In this document: one piece after another, positions 20,901 to 30,633 of the stretch
Position numbering within the stretch: position 1 is the stretch's first letter
Layout: each line of letters begins with the position of its first letter
Source of the DNA: Anaeromyxobacter dehalogenans 2CP-1
GTDB taxonomy: Bacteria; Myxococcota; Myxococcia; Myxococcales; Anaeromyxobacteraceae
Direction: 5' to 3'
Length of the DNA stretch: 64,000 bases
Assembly (NCBI RefSeq): GCF_000022145.1
Contig: NC_011891.1
Span: forward strand, 4,818,501-4,882,500
Notes under the pieces: model-generated
Databases searched by the model: none
What the model saw: the letters and a program-made list of their open reading frames with translations, nothing else
Told to the model about the DNA's origin: nothing
Translations under genes and position numbers: made by a program

Positions 20901-21506
20901 CTAGACCTTCTTCTCCTCGCCGCGCACCAGCCTGCGGATGTTCTCGCGGTGGCGCACGAAGATGAGGAGCGCGATCGCGAGGCCGGCCCAGGACACCGGG
21001 TGGCGGGGGCCGTAGGTCGCGAAGCCGCCGGCGGCGCAGAGGGCGGTGCCGGTGAGCGAGCCCACCGACGAGATCCGCGTCAGGCCGTAGGCGACGGCGT
21101 AGCCGACGAGCCCGGCCAGCGCGGCCCAGGGGGCCAGCACCGCGAAGATGCCGAGGCCGGTCGCGACGCCCTTGCCGCCCTTGAAGCCGAGCCACACCGG
21201 GAACAGGTGGCCGACGAACGCGGCCACCGCCACGGCGGTCACCCAGAACTCGGCGTGCGGCGTGCCCCCGAGCACGCGGCGCGCCACGAGGATCGGCACG
21301 ATGGCCTTGGCGGCGTCCAGAACGAGCACCAGCACGCCCATCTTCTTGCCGCCGGCGCGCGCAACGTTGGTCGCGCCGATGTTGCCGGAGCCGACCGTGC
21401 GCACGTCCACGCCCAGCACGAGGCGCCCCAGCACCACGCCGAACGGGATCGAGCCGGCCAGGTAGCCGGCCGCGACCAGCAGGGCGCCCAGGAGGTCGGG
21501 GCTCAC
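20901..21506 (-). CDS. plsY: Glycerol-3-phosphate acyltransferase PlsY
   Basis: PlsY transfers acyl groups from acyl-phosphate to glycerol-3-phosphate at the inner membrane, the first step of phospholipid synthesis. The 201-residue polytopic protein has the three active-site motifs: GSIPFGVVLGR (near 18), GSGNIGATNVARAGGKK (near 39-55) and FPVWLGFKGGKGVATGLG (near 103-120). GTG at 21506 is preferred since it overlaps the stop of the upstream DUF2752 gene (GTGA); an in-frame ATG at 21533 is possible. The DUF2752 gene and the YIP1-type gene precede it on the same strand. Confidence 0.95.
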   Translation of the reverse strand: MSPDLLGALLVAAGYLAGSIPFGVVLGRLVLGVDVRTVGSGNIGATNVARAGGKKMGVLVLVLDAAKAIVPILVARRVLGGTPHAEFWVTAVAVAAFVGHLFPVWLGFKGGKGVATGLGIFAVLAPWAALAGLVGYAVAYGLTRISSVGSLTGTALCAAGGFATYGPRHPVSWAGLAIALLIFVRHRENIRRLVRGEEKKV

Positions 21507-21904
21507 GCGGCGCCTCCGCGGGCGACGAGCCACGCCCAGTTCGCGAGCAGCGCCACCACGCCGAGCGCGACGGCGGCGCGGGCGGCGCGGGGGGATGGGA
21601 CCGGCAGCGGCCAGCCCGCGGCGGCGCGGACCAGGTCGGCCGCGGAGAGCAGCCAGATCCCGCCCGCCAGCGCGGCGCCGAGCGGGCTCGCGCCGAGCGC
21701 GGCGGCGAGGTCGCCGTGGGCGAGGTGCACGAACGCGTGGGTCATGCCGCAGGTGGCGCAGGGGATGCCGGCCAGGCCCTTCAGCGGGCAGGTGTACTGG
21801 AAGGAGAGCACCGGGACGAAGCGTGCCACGAGGAACGTGAGCGCGCCGACGAGCGCGAACACCTCCGCGTGCCCGAACCGCGCCGTGCGCCGCCAGCCGA
21901 TCAC
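21503..21904 (-). CDS. DUF2752 membrane protein
   Basis: The 133-residue protein has three or four hydrophobic helices and the DUF2752 signature CPLKGLAGIPCATCGMTHAF (about 39-58), in which cysteine pairs precede a membrane helix. The biochemical role of this family is not known. The ATG at 21904 is seven bases after the YIP1-type gene's stop, and the gene overlaps plsY, so the three probably form one transcript. Confidence 0.85.
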   Translation of the reverse strand: MIGWRRTARFGHAEVFALVGALTFLVARFVPVLSFQYTCPLKGLAGIPCATCGMTHAFVHLAHGDLAAALGASPLGAALAGGIWLLSAADLVRAAAGWPLPVPSPRAARAAVALGVVALLANWAWLVARGGAA

Positions 21905-21911
21905 GCCCGCC

Positions 21912-22988
21912 TCACAGGTCGATCGCCGGGCCGTGGCCGAGCTCGGAGAGCCCGCCGAGCGTGCCGCCCAGCAGCATGCCGAGCGGCCCGAGGCAGCAGC
22001 AGACGCACAGGAGCAGCGCCGGCGTCAGCACCGCCGCGGCGGCGCGGCCGGTGCCGCAGCGCTGGGCCTCGGAGAGGCCGATCACCACCGCCACCAGCCA
22101 CCAGATCGGCGCGATCAGGCCGCCGCAGCCCGGCACCGCCAGGAGCGCGAACACGCCGAACGTGTAGCCGACGGTGGTGAGCGTGGCCGGGAAGCCGCGG
22201 TGGGCGCCGCCGAACAGGACCAGCAGCAGGTGGATCGCGCCGGCCGTGACGTAGAGCGCGACGAGCCCGAGCAGCGGCGCGAGCAGCACCTCGCCGAGCA
22301 CGATGGCGCCGGTCCCGCGCTGCACGAAGCTGCGGAGGAGCTCGGCCTGGCCCGGCGGCATGCGGCCGGCGAGCTGCTCCATCACCGCCACCATCTGCTG
22401 CCCGGAGAGCCAGTTGAAGACCGACTGGACCGCGACGCCGAACGCGTACGAGATCACCGCGAACAGCACGGCGCTGCCGGGCTGGTCCACCCGCACGTGC
22501 CGGAAGAAGCGCGCCGGCTCGATCGCCGCGAGCTTCCAGGTCTCGAAGTACGAGGAGAGGAAGCCGCGCTGCGCCCGCTCGGCGAACGGGGCCGCCAGCA
22601 CCGGGCCGGCGGGCACGGGCGGGGGAGGCGGCGGCGGACCCCAGCCACCCGGCGCGCCGGAGGGCGGCGGCGGACCCCACGGCGGCGGGGCGCCGTGGCC
22701 GCCGGGCGGGGGCGGAGGGGGCGGCGGCAGCTCGCCGCCGGACGGCGGAGGCGGCGGGGCGCCCCACACCGGGCCGCCCGGCTCCGAGGGGCCGGAGACG
22801 GGCGCGGGGGCGGGCGGCGAGGTGGGCTCGGCCTCGGGCGGCGCGGCCGGCGGGGGCGGCTCGACGGCGGCCGGCGGCGGCGCGTTCGGATCGGCGAGGA
22901 GCAGCTCCGCGCCGCAGTGCGGGCAGGTCTGCCGGCCGAAGCGGTCGGTGGTGAACGTCGCCTGGCAGCGGGCGCAGCGTGCGAGCAT
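21912..22988 (-). CDS. YIP1-family membrane protein with zinc ribbon and proline-rich linker
   Basis: The 358-residue protein begins with a zinc ribbon MLARCARCQATF...CPHCGAELL (about 1-30). A striking proline/glycine linker with runs of seven or more prolines follows (about 35-128). The rest is a five-helix YIP1-type membrane domain (about 140-350), with many cysteines in the last helix (LLLCVCCCLG). Its role is unknown. The ATG at 22988 is seven bases from TAAGCT (22996-23001) with no Shine-Dalgarno, suggesting its own leaderless promoter after the nuo genes. Confidence 0.85.
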   Translation of the reverse strand: MLARCARCQATFTTDRFGRQTCPHCGAELLLADPNAPPPAAVEPPPPAAPPEAEPTSPPAPAPVSGPSEPGGPVWGAPPPPPSGGELPPPPPPPPGGHGAPPPWGPPPPSGAPGGWGPPPPPPPVPAGPVLAAPFAERAQRGFLSSYFETWKLAAIEPARFFRHVRVDQPGSAVLFAVISYAFGVAVQSVFNWLSGQQMVAVMEQLAGRMPPGQAELLRSFVQRGTGAIVLGEVLLAPLLGLVALYVTAGAIHLLLVLFGGAHRGFPATLTTVGYTFGVFALLAVPGCGGLIAPIWWLVAVVIGLSEAQRCGTGRAAAAVLTPALLLCVCCCLGPLGMLLGGTLGGLSELGHGPAIDL

Positions 22989-23036
22989 GGCGCGGAGCTT
23001 ACCGCGTCCGCCCGTGCCCGCCCGCGGGAAAGCGCG

Positions 23037-23335
23037 CTACTCCGAGAGGACCCGGACCTCGTCCACGTTGATGGCGCCGCGGCTGCGGTAGATGGCGATG
23101 ACCACCGCCAGGCCGACCGCCGCCTCGGCCGCCGCGACCGCGATCACGAAGAACGCGATGGCGTGACCGGCGAGGTCCCCGCTCCGGCGCGCGAACGCGA
23201 GGAACGTGAGGTTGGCCGCGTTCAGCATCAGCTCCACGCTCATCATCAGGATGAGCGCGTTGCGCTTGGTGAGCACGCCGAGCAGGCCGATGCCGAACAG
23301 GATCGCGGCGAGCCAGAGGTAGTACTCGACCGGCA

Positions 23336-23336
<1 letters not shown>
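23037..23336 (-). CDS. nuoK: NADH-quinone oxidoreductase subunit K
   Basis: NuoK is a small membrane subunit of the proton-pumping arm of complex I. The 99 residues form three helices with the typical LFGIGLLGVLTKRNALILMM and the conserved glutamate in MSVELMLNAANL (near 34-37), which takes part in proton transfer; a second helix glutamate appears in AAAEAAVGLAVV. Its ATG shares one base with the nuoJ stop (TAATG). It is the last gene of the nuoE-F-J-K set; the other subunits are not in this window. Confidence 0.96.
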
Positions 23337-23842
<506 letters not shown>

Positions 23843-23845
23843 CGC

Positions 23846-25167
<1,322 letters not shown>

Positions 25168-25171
<4 letters not shown>

Positions 25172-25683
25172 TTGAGCCCTCCGACGATCTGGTCGACCTT
25201 CTGGATGGTGAGCCGCTCGTGCATCTCCTCGTCCACCAGCATGGCCGGGGCCGTGCCGCAGGAGCCGAGGCACTCCACCTCGCGCAGCGTGATGCGGCCG
25301 TCGCGGGTGCTCTGCCCGTTCGCGAGCTCGAGCTTCTTCTTCAGGTGCTCGAAGATGCGCTCGCCGCCGGTCAGGCAGCAGGAGACGTTGGTGCAGACCT
25401 CGACCACGTGCCGGGCCGGGGGCTCGGTGTGGAACATCACGTAGAAGGTCGCGACCTCTTCGGCCCGCGCCGGCGACGTCCCGAGCCGCTCCGCGGCCAG
25501 GCGCTGTACCGCCGGGGACAGGTAGCCGAAGATCTCCTGCCCCAGTCGGAGGGCGGGAATCATGGCGGCAGCCTTCCGATCGGGCGGGTACCGGTTCAGG
25601 ATCCCCGCCAGCTCCCGGTCGAAATGCTCGACCTTCTCGCGGGGCAGTTCTTCGACCGCACCAACCGACGCAGGGTTCGTCAT
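25168..25683 (-). CDS. nuoE: NADH-quinone oxidoreductase subunit E
   Basis: NuoE is the 24-kDa-type subunit with a 2Fe-2S cluster next to FMN. The 171-residue protein has the thioredoxin-like fold with all four cluster cysteines: VCTNVSCCLTGGE (near 98-110) and VECLGSCGTAPAM (near 137-149). It is first in the nuoE-F-J-K unit. A promoter with perfect TTGACA (25740-25745) and TAGCCT (25717-25722) lies upstream and shares its -35 region with the divergent PilZ gene. Confidence 0.96.
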
Positions 25684-25716
25684 AAGGGTCCGGGAAGTCT
25701 GGGCGAAAACCGGGGC

Positions 25717-25766
25717 AGGCTAGTGAGGACATGTAAGATTGTCAAGGAGATCCGCAGCGATATACT
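25717..25766. promoter_or_regulatory. Divergent promoters sharing one -35 region (nuoE and PilZ-REC)
   Basis: Minus strand: TTGACA (25740-25745), 17 bases, TAGCCT (25717-25722), directing nuoE. Plus strand: TTGTCA (25739-25744), 16 bases, TATACT (25761-25766), directing the PilZ-receiver gene. The two -35 hexamers lie on top of each other in TTGTCAA (25739-25745), so one polymerase should exclude the other. Confidence 0.7.
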
Positions 25767-25780
25767 CGACTGCTCAAGTC

Positions 25781-26527
25781 ATGACCGAGGGACGGGAGCA
25801 GCGCCGCGACCCACGCGTTCCACTCGTCCTTAGGGTCGAGTATCCGGGCGTTCCGAGCGCCGTCCGCGACGCCACCGAGAACCTGTCCGCCGGGGGCCTG
25901 TTCATCCGGACCGAGCGGGAGCTCGACCCAGGCACGCGGATTCCCCTGCAGATCTCCTTCCCGGGGCTCCTCGCCCCCTTCGAGGTCGAGGTCGAGGTGG
26001 TCCGCCGCCGGCCGCCCGGCGAGGCGGGCCCCGCCGGCGTGGCGGTGCAGATCCCGCCGGACCGGGCCGCCGATCGGCAGAAGCTGGCCCAGCTCGCCGA
26101 GACGGCGCGGAGCGCGCGCGGCCGGACCCGGGGCGGCTACCGGGTCCTGGTGGTGGAGGACAACCCGCACGTCGTCGAGATGTACGAGTACGCGCTCCGC
26201 CGGCTGCGCAGCGGGAGCGACGCGCTCGACGTCTCGGTCGAGTTCGCCACCAACGGCCAGCAGGCGCTGGAGCGGCTCGCGGCGCCGCCGGCGGTGGACC
26301 TGGTGCTCACCGACCTGTTCATGCCGGTGATGGACGGCTTCGCGCTCATCGAGCGGATCCGCGCCGACCCGCGGCTCTCCGAGCTGCCGATCATGGTGAT
26401 CAGCGCCGGCGCCGCCGACGCGCGCACGCGCGCCATCGACCTGGGCGTGGACGTGTACCTGCAGAAGCCGGTGCAGTTCGTGGACGTGATGAGCACGGTC
26501 CGCACGCTGCTGCACGTGCGCGGCTAG
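25781..26527 (+). CDS. PilZ domain fused to a receiver domain
   Basis: The 248-residue protein has an N-terminal PilZ domain (about 5-105) and a C-terminal receiver domain (about 122-246). The PilZ domain has QRRDPRVPLVLRVEY and ENLSAGGLFIRT, the R-x3-R and N/D-x-S-x2-G c-di-GMP binding pattern. The receiver has VLVVEDNPHVVEMYE, phosphoacceptor Asp in VDLVLTDLFMPVMDG, and conserved Lys in YLQKPVQ. PilZ-receiver proteins could link c-di-GMP to phosphorelay signalling, for instance in motility; the target is unknown. ATG 25781 is 14 bases from TATACT, with no Shine-Dalgarno, so the mRNA may have almost no leader. It is divergent from nuoE. Confidence 0.9.
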   Translation: MTEGREQRRDPRVPLVLRVEYPGVPSAVRDATENLSAGGLFIRTERELDPGTRIPLQISFPGLLAPFEVEVEVVRRRPPGEAGPAGVAVQIPPDRAADRQKLAQLAETARSARGRTRGGYRVLVVEDNPHVVEMYEYALRRLRSGSDALDVSVEFATNGQQALERLAAPPAVDLVLTDLFMPVMDGFALIERIRADPRLSELPIMVISAGAADARTRAIDLGVDVYLQKPVQFVDVMSTVRTLLHVRG

Positions 26528-26702
26528 CGCTCATCCCGACCCTTCGACTCCGCCCGCTCATCCCGACCCTTCGACTCCGCCCGCTCATCCCGACCCTTCG
26601 ACTCCGCCCGCTCATCCCGACCCTTCGACTCCGGCGTGCCTGCGGCACGCCTACGCTCAGGGTGAGCGCTGCGGCCGTCAGGCCGCGCGGAGTCGAGGGA
26701 CG
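26528..26702. repeat. 27-bp tandem repeat and family 2 copies between convergent genes
   Basis: A 27-bp unit, CGCTCATCCCGACCCTTCGA then CTCCGCC, is repeated four times head to tail (26528 to about 26635), starting at the base after the PilZ gene's stop. Two family 2 hairpins follow: CCG-GCGTGCC/GGCACGC-CTACGCTCAGGGTGAGCG and GCTGCGGCC/GGCCGCGC-GGAGTCGAGGG. Only direct units without spacers are present. Confidence 0.85.
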
Positions 26703-26703
26703 C

Positions 26704-27135
26704 TCACAGCCGCTTGCGCATCACCACGTGCTCGATCCCCGCCTCCAGGAACGGCGCGCCCTCCGGGACGTACCCGTGGCGGCGGTAGAACGCCTCCACG
26801 TAGCGCTGCGCGTGCAGCTCGATCTCGGCGAGCCCCTCGGCCCGCGCCTGCGCCTCGAGCGCCTGGAGCAGCAGCGCGCCCACGCCGTCGCGGCGGCGAT
26901 CCCGGGCCACCGCCATGCGCCCCACCCGCCCCACCCCGCCCGCCTGCCGGACCAGCCGCCCGGTGCCGACGCAGCGGCCGCCGTCGAGCGCGACCACGTG
27001 GAACGCGGTCGCGTCCTCGGCGTCGTGCTCGAGCTCGATGGGCACGCCCTGCTCGGCCACGAACACCTCGTCGCGGAGCGCGAGGGCGAGCCGGCGCAGC
27101 GGCTCGGTGTCGGCGGGGACGACGGAGATCGGCAT
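26704..27135 (-). CDS. GNAT-family N-acetyltransferase
   Basis: The 143-residue protein is a GNAT acetyltransferase with the acetyl-CoA loop in VGRMAVARDRRRDGVGALLL (motif A, Q/R-x2-G-x-G/A form, near 72-91), EIELHAQRYVEAFYRRHGY (motif B, near 100-119) and an N-terminal EVFVAEQGVP segment like the ElaA/YjcF group. The substrate is not predictable. The ATG at 27135 has GAGGAG six bases upstream. It lies past the HU terminator, so it probably has its own promoter. Confidence 0.85.
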   Translation of the reverse strand: MPISVVPADTEPLRRLALALRDEVFVAEQGVPIELEHDAEDATAFHVVALDGGRCVGTGRLVRQAGGVGRVGRMAVARDRRRDGVGALLLQALEAQARAEGLAEIELHAQRYVEAFYRRHGYVPEGAPFLEAGIEHVVMRKRL

Positions 27136-27174
27136 GGCGGGCTCCTCGGGCGCGTTCACGGACGGGCGATTCAC

Positions 27175-27210
27175 CAAAAGGAAACGCCCGCCGGAAGGCT
27201 CCGGCGGGCG
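27175..27210 (-). terminator. Rho-independent terminator of the HU-family gene
   Basis: On the minus strand CGCCCGCCGG (27201-27210), AGCCTT loop and CCGGCGGGCG (27185-27194) form a perfect 10-bp stem, followed by TTTCCTTTT (27184 down to 27176). It lies 24 bases past the HU-type gene's stop and is the most classical terminator in the window. Confidence 0.85.
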
Positions 27211-27234
27211 CGTTTGCATCGGTGTGCCGGAAGG

Positions 27235-27522
27235 CTACTTCTTGGCCTTCTTGTTGAAGATGTCCTTCAGCGCCTTGGCGGGCGTGAGCTTGATGGCGGT
27301 GCGGGCCGGGATCTTGATCTGCTCGCCCGTGGCCGGGTTGCGGCCGATGCGGGCCTTGCGGTCCACGAGCTTCACCGCGCCGAGCCCGCCGAGCGGGATC
27401 TTCCCCTCGGCCTTCAGCCGCTTCGTCACCACCTCCTCGACCGCCTCGAACACCGCGCGCACCTGCGCCTTCGAGACCTGCGAGCCCTCGGCCACCGCCT
27501 GGAAGAACTGAGCCTGCGTCAT
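27235..27522 (-). CDS. HU/IHF-family nucleoid protein
   Basis: The 95-residue protein is a histone-like HU-family DNA-bending protein. It has an N-terminal helical dimer part (FFQAVAEGSQVSKAQVRAVF) and the beta-arm signature GRNPATGEQIKIPARTAIKL (near 60-79), then a lysine-rich C-terminus (KDIFNKKAKK). GGAGG lies upstream of the ATG at 27522. A promoter (27580-27608) and a strong terminator (27175-27210) show that it is monocistronic. HU, IHF and Hup paralogues cannot be told apart here. Confidence 0.95.
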   Translation of the reverse strand: MTQAQFFQAVAEGSQVSKAQVRAVFEAVEEVVTKRLKAEGKIPLGGLGAVKLVDRKARIGRNPATGEQIKIPARTAIKLTPAKALKDIFNKKAKK

Positions 27523-27579
27523 GTAGGGGATCCCTCCGTTCGCACCGCCGCAAGGTTTTCGAGGCGGCGAATGGCTTCG

Positions 27580-27608
27580 GAGATATCGCTTCCGGATCCA
27601 CACGTCAA
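27580..27608 (-). promoter_or_regulatory. Promoter of the HU-family gene
   Basis: On the minus strand TTGACG (27603-27608), 17 bases and TATCTC (27580-27585) precede the gene with a leader of about 50 bases. The leader contains CGCCGC/GCGGCG arms around CTCGAAAACCTT, a possible small hairpin. Confidence 0.6.
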
Positions 27609-27708
27609 CTTCATCGCGGCGCGGATCGCCTGGAAAATGGGCCGATCGTGACGATCCGGACCCCGCCGACCCCCGCCCGGAAGGCGGCCGGGAGGGGAGC
27701 ACCGGGAG

Positions 27709-28827
27709 TCATGTGAGGGCGGCCACGATCTCGAAGACGATGAGCAGGATGATGGCGAGCTCCAGGAGCTCCGACCGGCTGGTGTCGGCGGCGTCGCCGA
27801 TGAGGTCGTTCACCTCCGCCAGGAGCCGCTGCTTGCGAAGGACCGACTCCTGCCACGCCGGCAGCCGGAAGCGCCGGACCGCCGACTGGTACAGGCGGGC
27901 CAGGTAGAAGTCCCCCACGATTTTCACCGCGTTTTCGAGCCTTTCGATCATCTCCGAGAGCTCGAGCAGCAGCGCGGCGGTGCGCCGCTGGAGCTTGCGG
28001 TAGCGGCGCGTGAACACGTTCGCGACCGGGCTGCCCCCCGCCTCGATCTCGTCGTAGATGCGGTGCAGCTCGGTGTCGAGGAGCGCGTCGTAGTAGCGCA
28101 GCTCGAGCAGGTGGGCGGTCGCGAACTCGAGCAGGTCGGGGATGTCCTCGACCCCCGAAGGCTCGGAGACGAACGCGCTGTTCCAGTGCACCACCGCCAG
28201 GTCGTCCTGCAGGTAGGAGAACCGGTGGGACAGGACCTCCTGCCGCTCGGCCGCCGAGAGCGGCACGGCGCTGGTCTCGCCGAGCAGCAGCTCGGGCACG
28301 TGCCCCCCCGAGAGGAGGTCGCTGGCGGAGATCGGCCCCTCCTCGAAGCGGCGCACCAGGAACACCTGGTAGCTCTCCAGCCCCTCCCACGCGTGCGGGC
28401 GCTCCAGCGACGACCCGAGCGCGCGCGCCACCGCCTCCGCCTCGCGCCGCGCCGCCGTGTCGAGCGCGGGCGAGGGCTCCACGAACAGCCCCTCGGCGAG
28501 CGGCACCAGCGCGCCCAGGCTCGTGCCGGGCGCGATGGGGAGCCGGTAGCGGATCGAGACCACCCCGTAGTCGAACACGTGCGCGCTCGCCTCGGCCGGC
28601 CGCGTCCCCTCGGGCAAGGGGAGGTCGCGCGCCCCGAGCGCGAGCTGGAGCGGCGGCCGCGGGAACTCGAGCGCGGAGGCGGACTGGGCGCCCTCCAGGC
28701 GGAGGCGGCCCGCCGGCGCCGACGCGGCGCGCTCGGCCGCCACGAGGTCCACCGCGTCCGCCACGTCGAACAGCCGGTAGACCAGCACCTCGCCGTCCGC
28801 CACCCGGGGCCCGTCCAGCGTGCGCAT
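27709..28827 (-). CDS. DUF155 (RMND1/YagE-type) membrane-anchored protein
   Basis: The 372-residue protein fits the DUF155 family. It has a central mixed domain with VFDYGVVSIRY (near 88-98) and VVHWNSAFV (near 208), a helical part with coiled-coil character (YRKLQRRTAALLLELSEMIE) and a single C-terminal membrane helix (LLELAIILLIVFEIVAAL). Eukaryotic relatives act in mitochondrial translation; the bacterial role is unknown. The ATG at 28827 lies six bases from TACAGT (28834-28839) without a Shine-Dalgarno. It is monocistronic. Confidence 0.85.
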   Translation of the reverse strand: MRTLDGPRVADGEVLVYRLFDVADAVDLVAAERAASAPAGRLRLEGAQSASALEFPRPPLQLALGARDLPLPEGTRPAEASAHVFDYGVVSIRYRLPIAPGTSLGALVPLAEGLFVEPSPALDTAARREAEAVARALGSSLERPHAWEGLESYQVFLVRRFEEGPISASDLLSGGHVPELLLGETSAVPLSAAERQEVLSHRFSYLQDDLAVVHWNSAFVSEPSGVEDIPDLLEFATAHLLELRYYDALLDTELHRIYDEIEAGGSPVANVFTRRYRKLQRRTAALLLELSEMIERLENAVKIVGDFYLARLYQSAVRRFRLPAWQESVLRKQRLLAEVNDLIGDAADTSRSELLELAIILLIVFEIVAALT

Positions 28828-29648
28828 GCGTGGACTGTAGACGCCCGGCCGCGATTCGGGAACGCCGGCGAGCGGGGCCTGCGTCAGCGAGGCTGCGTCA
28901 GCGGGGCCGCCTCCAGCGGGCCCTGTCCTGGAGGCGGGCCGCCAGGTCGGCGGTTCCGGGCGCTCGCGGCGGCCTGACGTGGATGGGAGGCGTGACGGCG
29001 GAGCGTTTTCGCCCAGAAGCTCGAAGCCGCCAGTACGGACCCCCGTCCGCAGCGCATACGCCCTCGCCCGCGACCGCGACTGTCAGCGCAGGCGCAGCCC
29101 ACGACGACGCCCTCTCGCGCGCGTATCCAGCCGGCGTGCGCGGCGAGCGTGTCTGAGGCCGCGCGTCGCGCCAGCGATAGCCGAGCCCGGCCGGTGTGGT
29201 CGCGTCGCGAGGCACACGATGGCGTCGCCGAGCCGGGCACACGAGGACCGAGCAGCGCAGGCGTGCCCGTAGGCACGTCGAGCAGCGCAGGGACGAGTCT
29301 GCCCGGCGCAGGCAGCCAGCGTGCGCCGCAGCAGCGATCCAGGCCGGCCGGTCTCGGCGCAGCGCGGCCGAGTTCGCGAGCGCGCCCAGGTGCATCGGAC
29401 GCGATCCGCGCGCGTCCTACGACCGTAGCCCCGCGCCGAGCATTCCTTCTCCACGTCGCGGGAGCGGGCGAGGGCGGGAGCGCCCACGAGGACCCGCACC
29501 CACGGCCCCCCCGGCTTCGAGTCGCGCCGCTTCGAGAGGCTCGGGGTGGGCAACCACGCGTACCCCGTCCCAATGGCCAGGGCCCCGTCATGACCGTTGC
29601 GGCCTGGCGGGGTTCGTCGTTGATGGTGCGCGCCCCCTCCGGACACCC
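28828..29648. other. 821-base region without a convincing gene
   Basis: Apart from one copy of a 131-bp repeat (29204-29334) I see no gene. Open frames here translate into arginine/cysteine/serine-rich products with no family signature. Near the left end GCCTGCGTCAGCG is repeated twice in tandem (about 28879-28904). G+C skew and codon structure do not favour any frame. It may be decayed or mobile DNA. Confidence 0.5.
29204..29334. repeat. 131-bp direct repeat, copy 1
   Basis: The segment from GTCGCGAGGCACACGATGGC to GTGCGCCGCAGCAG recurs at 30476-30606 in the same orientation, with three mismatches and no gaps. The pair encloses the PilZ-domain gene. Short palindromes such as GCGTGCC/GGCACG lie within. 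Confidence 0.9.
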
Positions 29649-30449
29649 GTGAACCTCGACGCCGTCATCCACAACCCGCGCGCCACGCCGCGCGTCCCCG
29701 CGCGCTGCGAGGTGCGGGTGCGCCAGCGGCTCTGGCGCTGGTCGGCCGAGACCGCCGACCTCGGGCCGGGCGGGTGCCAGCTCGTGTCGGGACGGCCCGT
29801 GCCGCCGGGGCGCTCGCTCCGCGTGACGCTCGCGTTCCCGGCGCTCCGCTGCGAGGTGCGCACCGCCGCGCGGGTGGTGTGGTCCCGGCCCAGCGCGCCG
29901 GGACGCCTCGGCCTCGTCTTCGAGGGCGCGCCCTCGCACCGCGCCTGGTTCCAGGCGCTGGCCATCGCCGACCCGGCCGTCTCGGCCGCGGCCCGGCGCA
30001 CGCCGGACCGGCTCCCGCTCGAGGCGCGCGTGTTCCTCGGCGACCCGCCGCCGGCGATGGGCTTCACGCCGGACGAGCTGGCGCTGCTGCGGCGGGTGGG
30101 CTCCGGGGTGGCGGTGCGCGGCCTGCTCGCGTCGCTGGGCGGCACGCCGTCGGAGCGGATCGTCGGGGCGCTGTTCGGCCTGGTGACGCGGGGGCTCCTC
30201 GTGCTCGAGGCGGCCGCGTCCCCCGGCCCGGAGCGCTGGCGCGCCGCGCTCGCCGCGGCCGAGGCGGCCGCCGGGGTGCCCGCGCTGGCGCGCCCGTCGG
30301 CGGCGCAGCGGCTCTACGAGGAGGGGATGGAGCACCTCGCGGCGGGCCGGACCGCGCTCGCGCTCCGCCGCTTCGAGGAGGCGCGCGCGCACGCGCCCGC
30401 CGACCGCGAGATCGCGGCCATGGCGGCGCGGCTCGCGCGCTGGCGCTGA
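29649..30449 (+). CDS. PilZ-domain protein with C-terminal helical/TPR-like region
   Basis: The 266-residue protein has a PilZ-like N-terminal domain (about 5-105) with TPRVPARCEVRVR in place of the strict RxxxR, and TADLGPGGCQLVSG at the second motif. A middle region follows (about 130-200, FTPDELALLRRVGSGVAVRG, like DUF4388-type winged helices), then a TPR-like C-terminus (YEEGMEHLAAGRTALALRRF). Because the arginines and the DxSxxG motif are incomplete, c-di-GMP binding is uncertain. The start is GTG 29649, with no strong Shine-Dalgarno. Two 131-bp repeats flank it. Confidence 0.75.
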   Translation: MNLDAVIHNPRATPRVPARCEVRVRQRLWRWSAETADLGPGGCQLVSGRPVPPGRSLRVTLAFPALRCEVRTAARVVWSRPSAPGRLGLVFEGAPSHRAWFQALAIADPAVSAAARRTPDRLPLEARVFLGDPPPAMGFTPDELALLRRVGSGVAVRGLLASLGGTPSERIVGALFGLVTRGLLVLEAAASPGPERWRAALAAAEAAAGVPALARPSAAQRLYEEGMEHLAAGRTALALRRFEEARAHAPADREIAAMAARLARWR

Positions 30450-30475
30450 TGGCGCCTCCCGTTCGCGGGGGGCCC

Positions 30476-30606
30476 GTCGCGAGGCACACGATGGCCTCGC
30501 CGAGCCGGGCACACGAGGACCGAGCCGCGCAGGCGTGCCCGTCGGCACGTCGAGCAGCGCAGGGACGAGTCTGCCCGGCGCAGGCAGCCAGCGTGCGCCG
30601 CAGCAG
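30476..30606. repeat. 131-bp direct repeat, copy 2
   Basis: This is the second copy of the 29204-29334 segment. It lies in the gap between the PilZ gene and the convergent purF stop. The mismatches to copy 1 are single bases near the left third of the unit. Confidence 0.9.
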
Positions 30607-30633
30607 GGCTCCGCGCGAATGGGCGGCGCCGTG

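Noticed and set aside
26528-26635. CRISPR-like array
   Set aside because: Units are directly adjacent with no spacers, only four copies, and no cas genes nearby.
28898-29395. 165-codon minus-strand frame in the gene-poor stretch
   Set aside because: Cys/Arg/Ser-rich with no family signature; it runs through the 131-bp repeat, whose second copy gives a similar translation in another context. More likely a product of the repeat.
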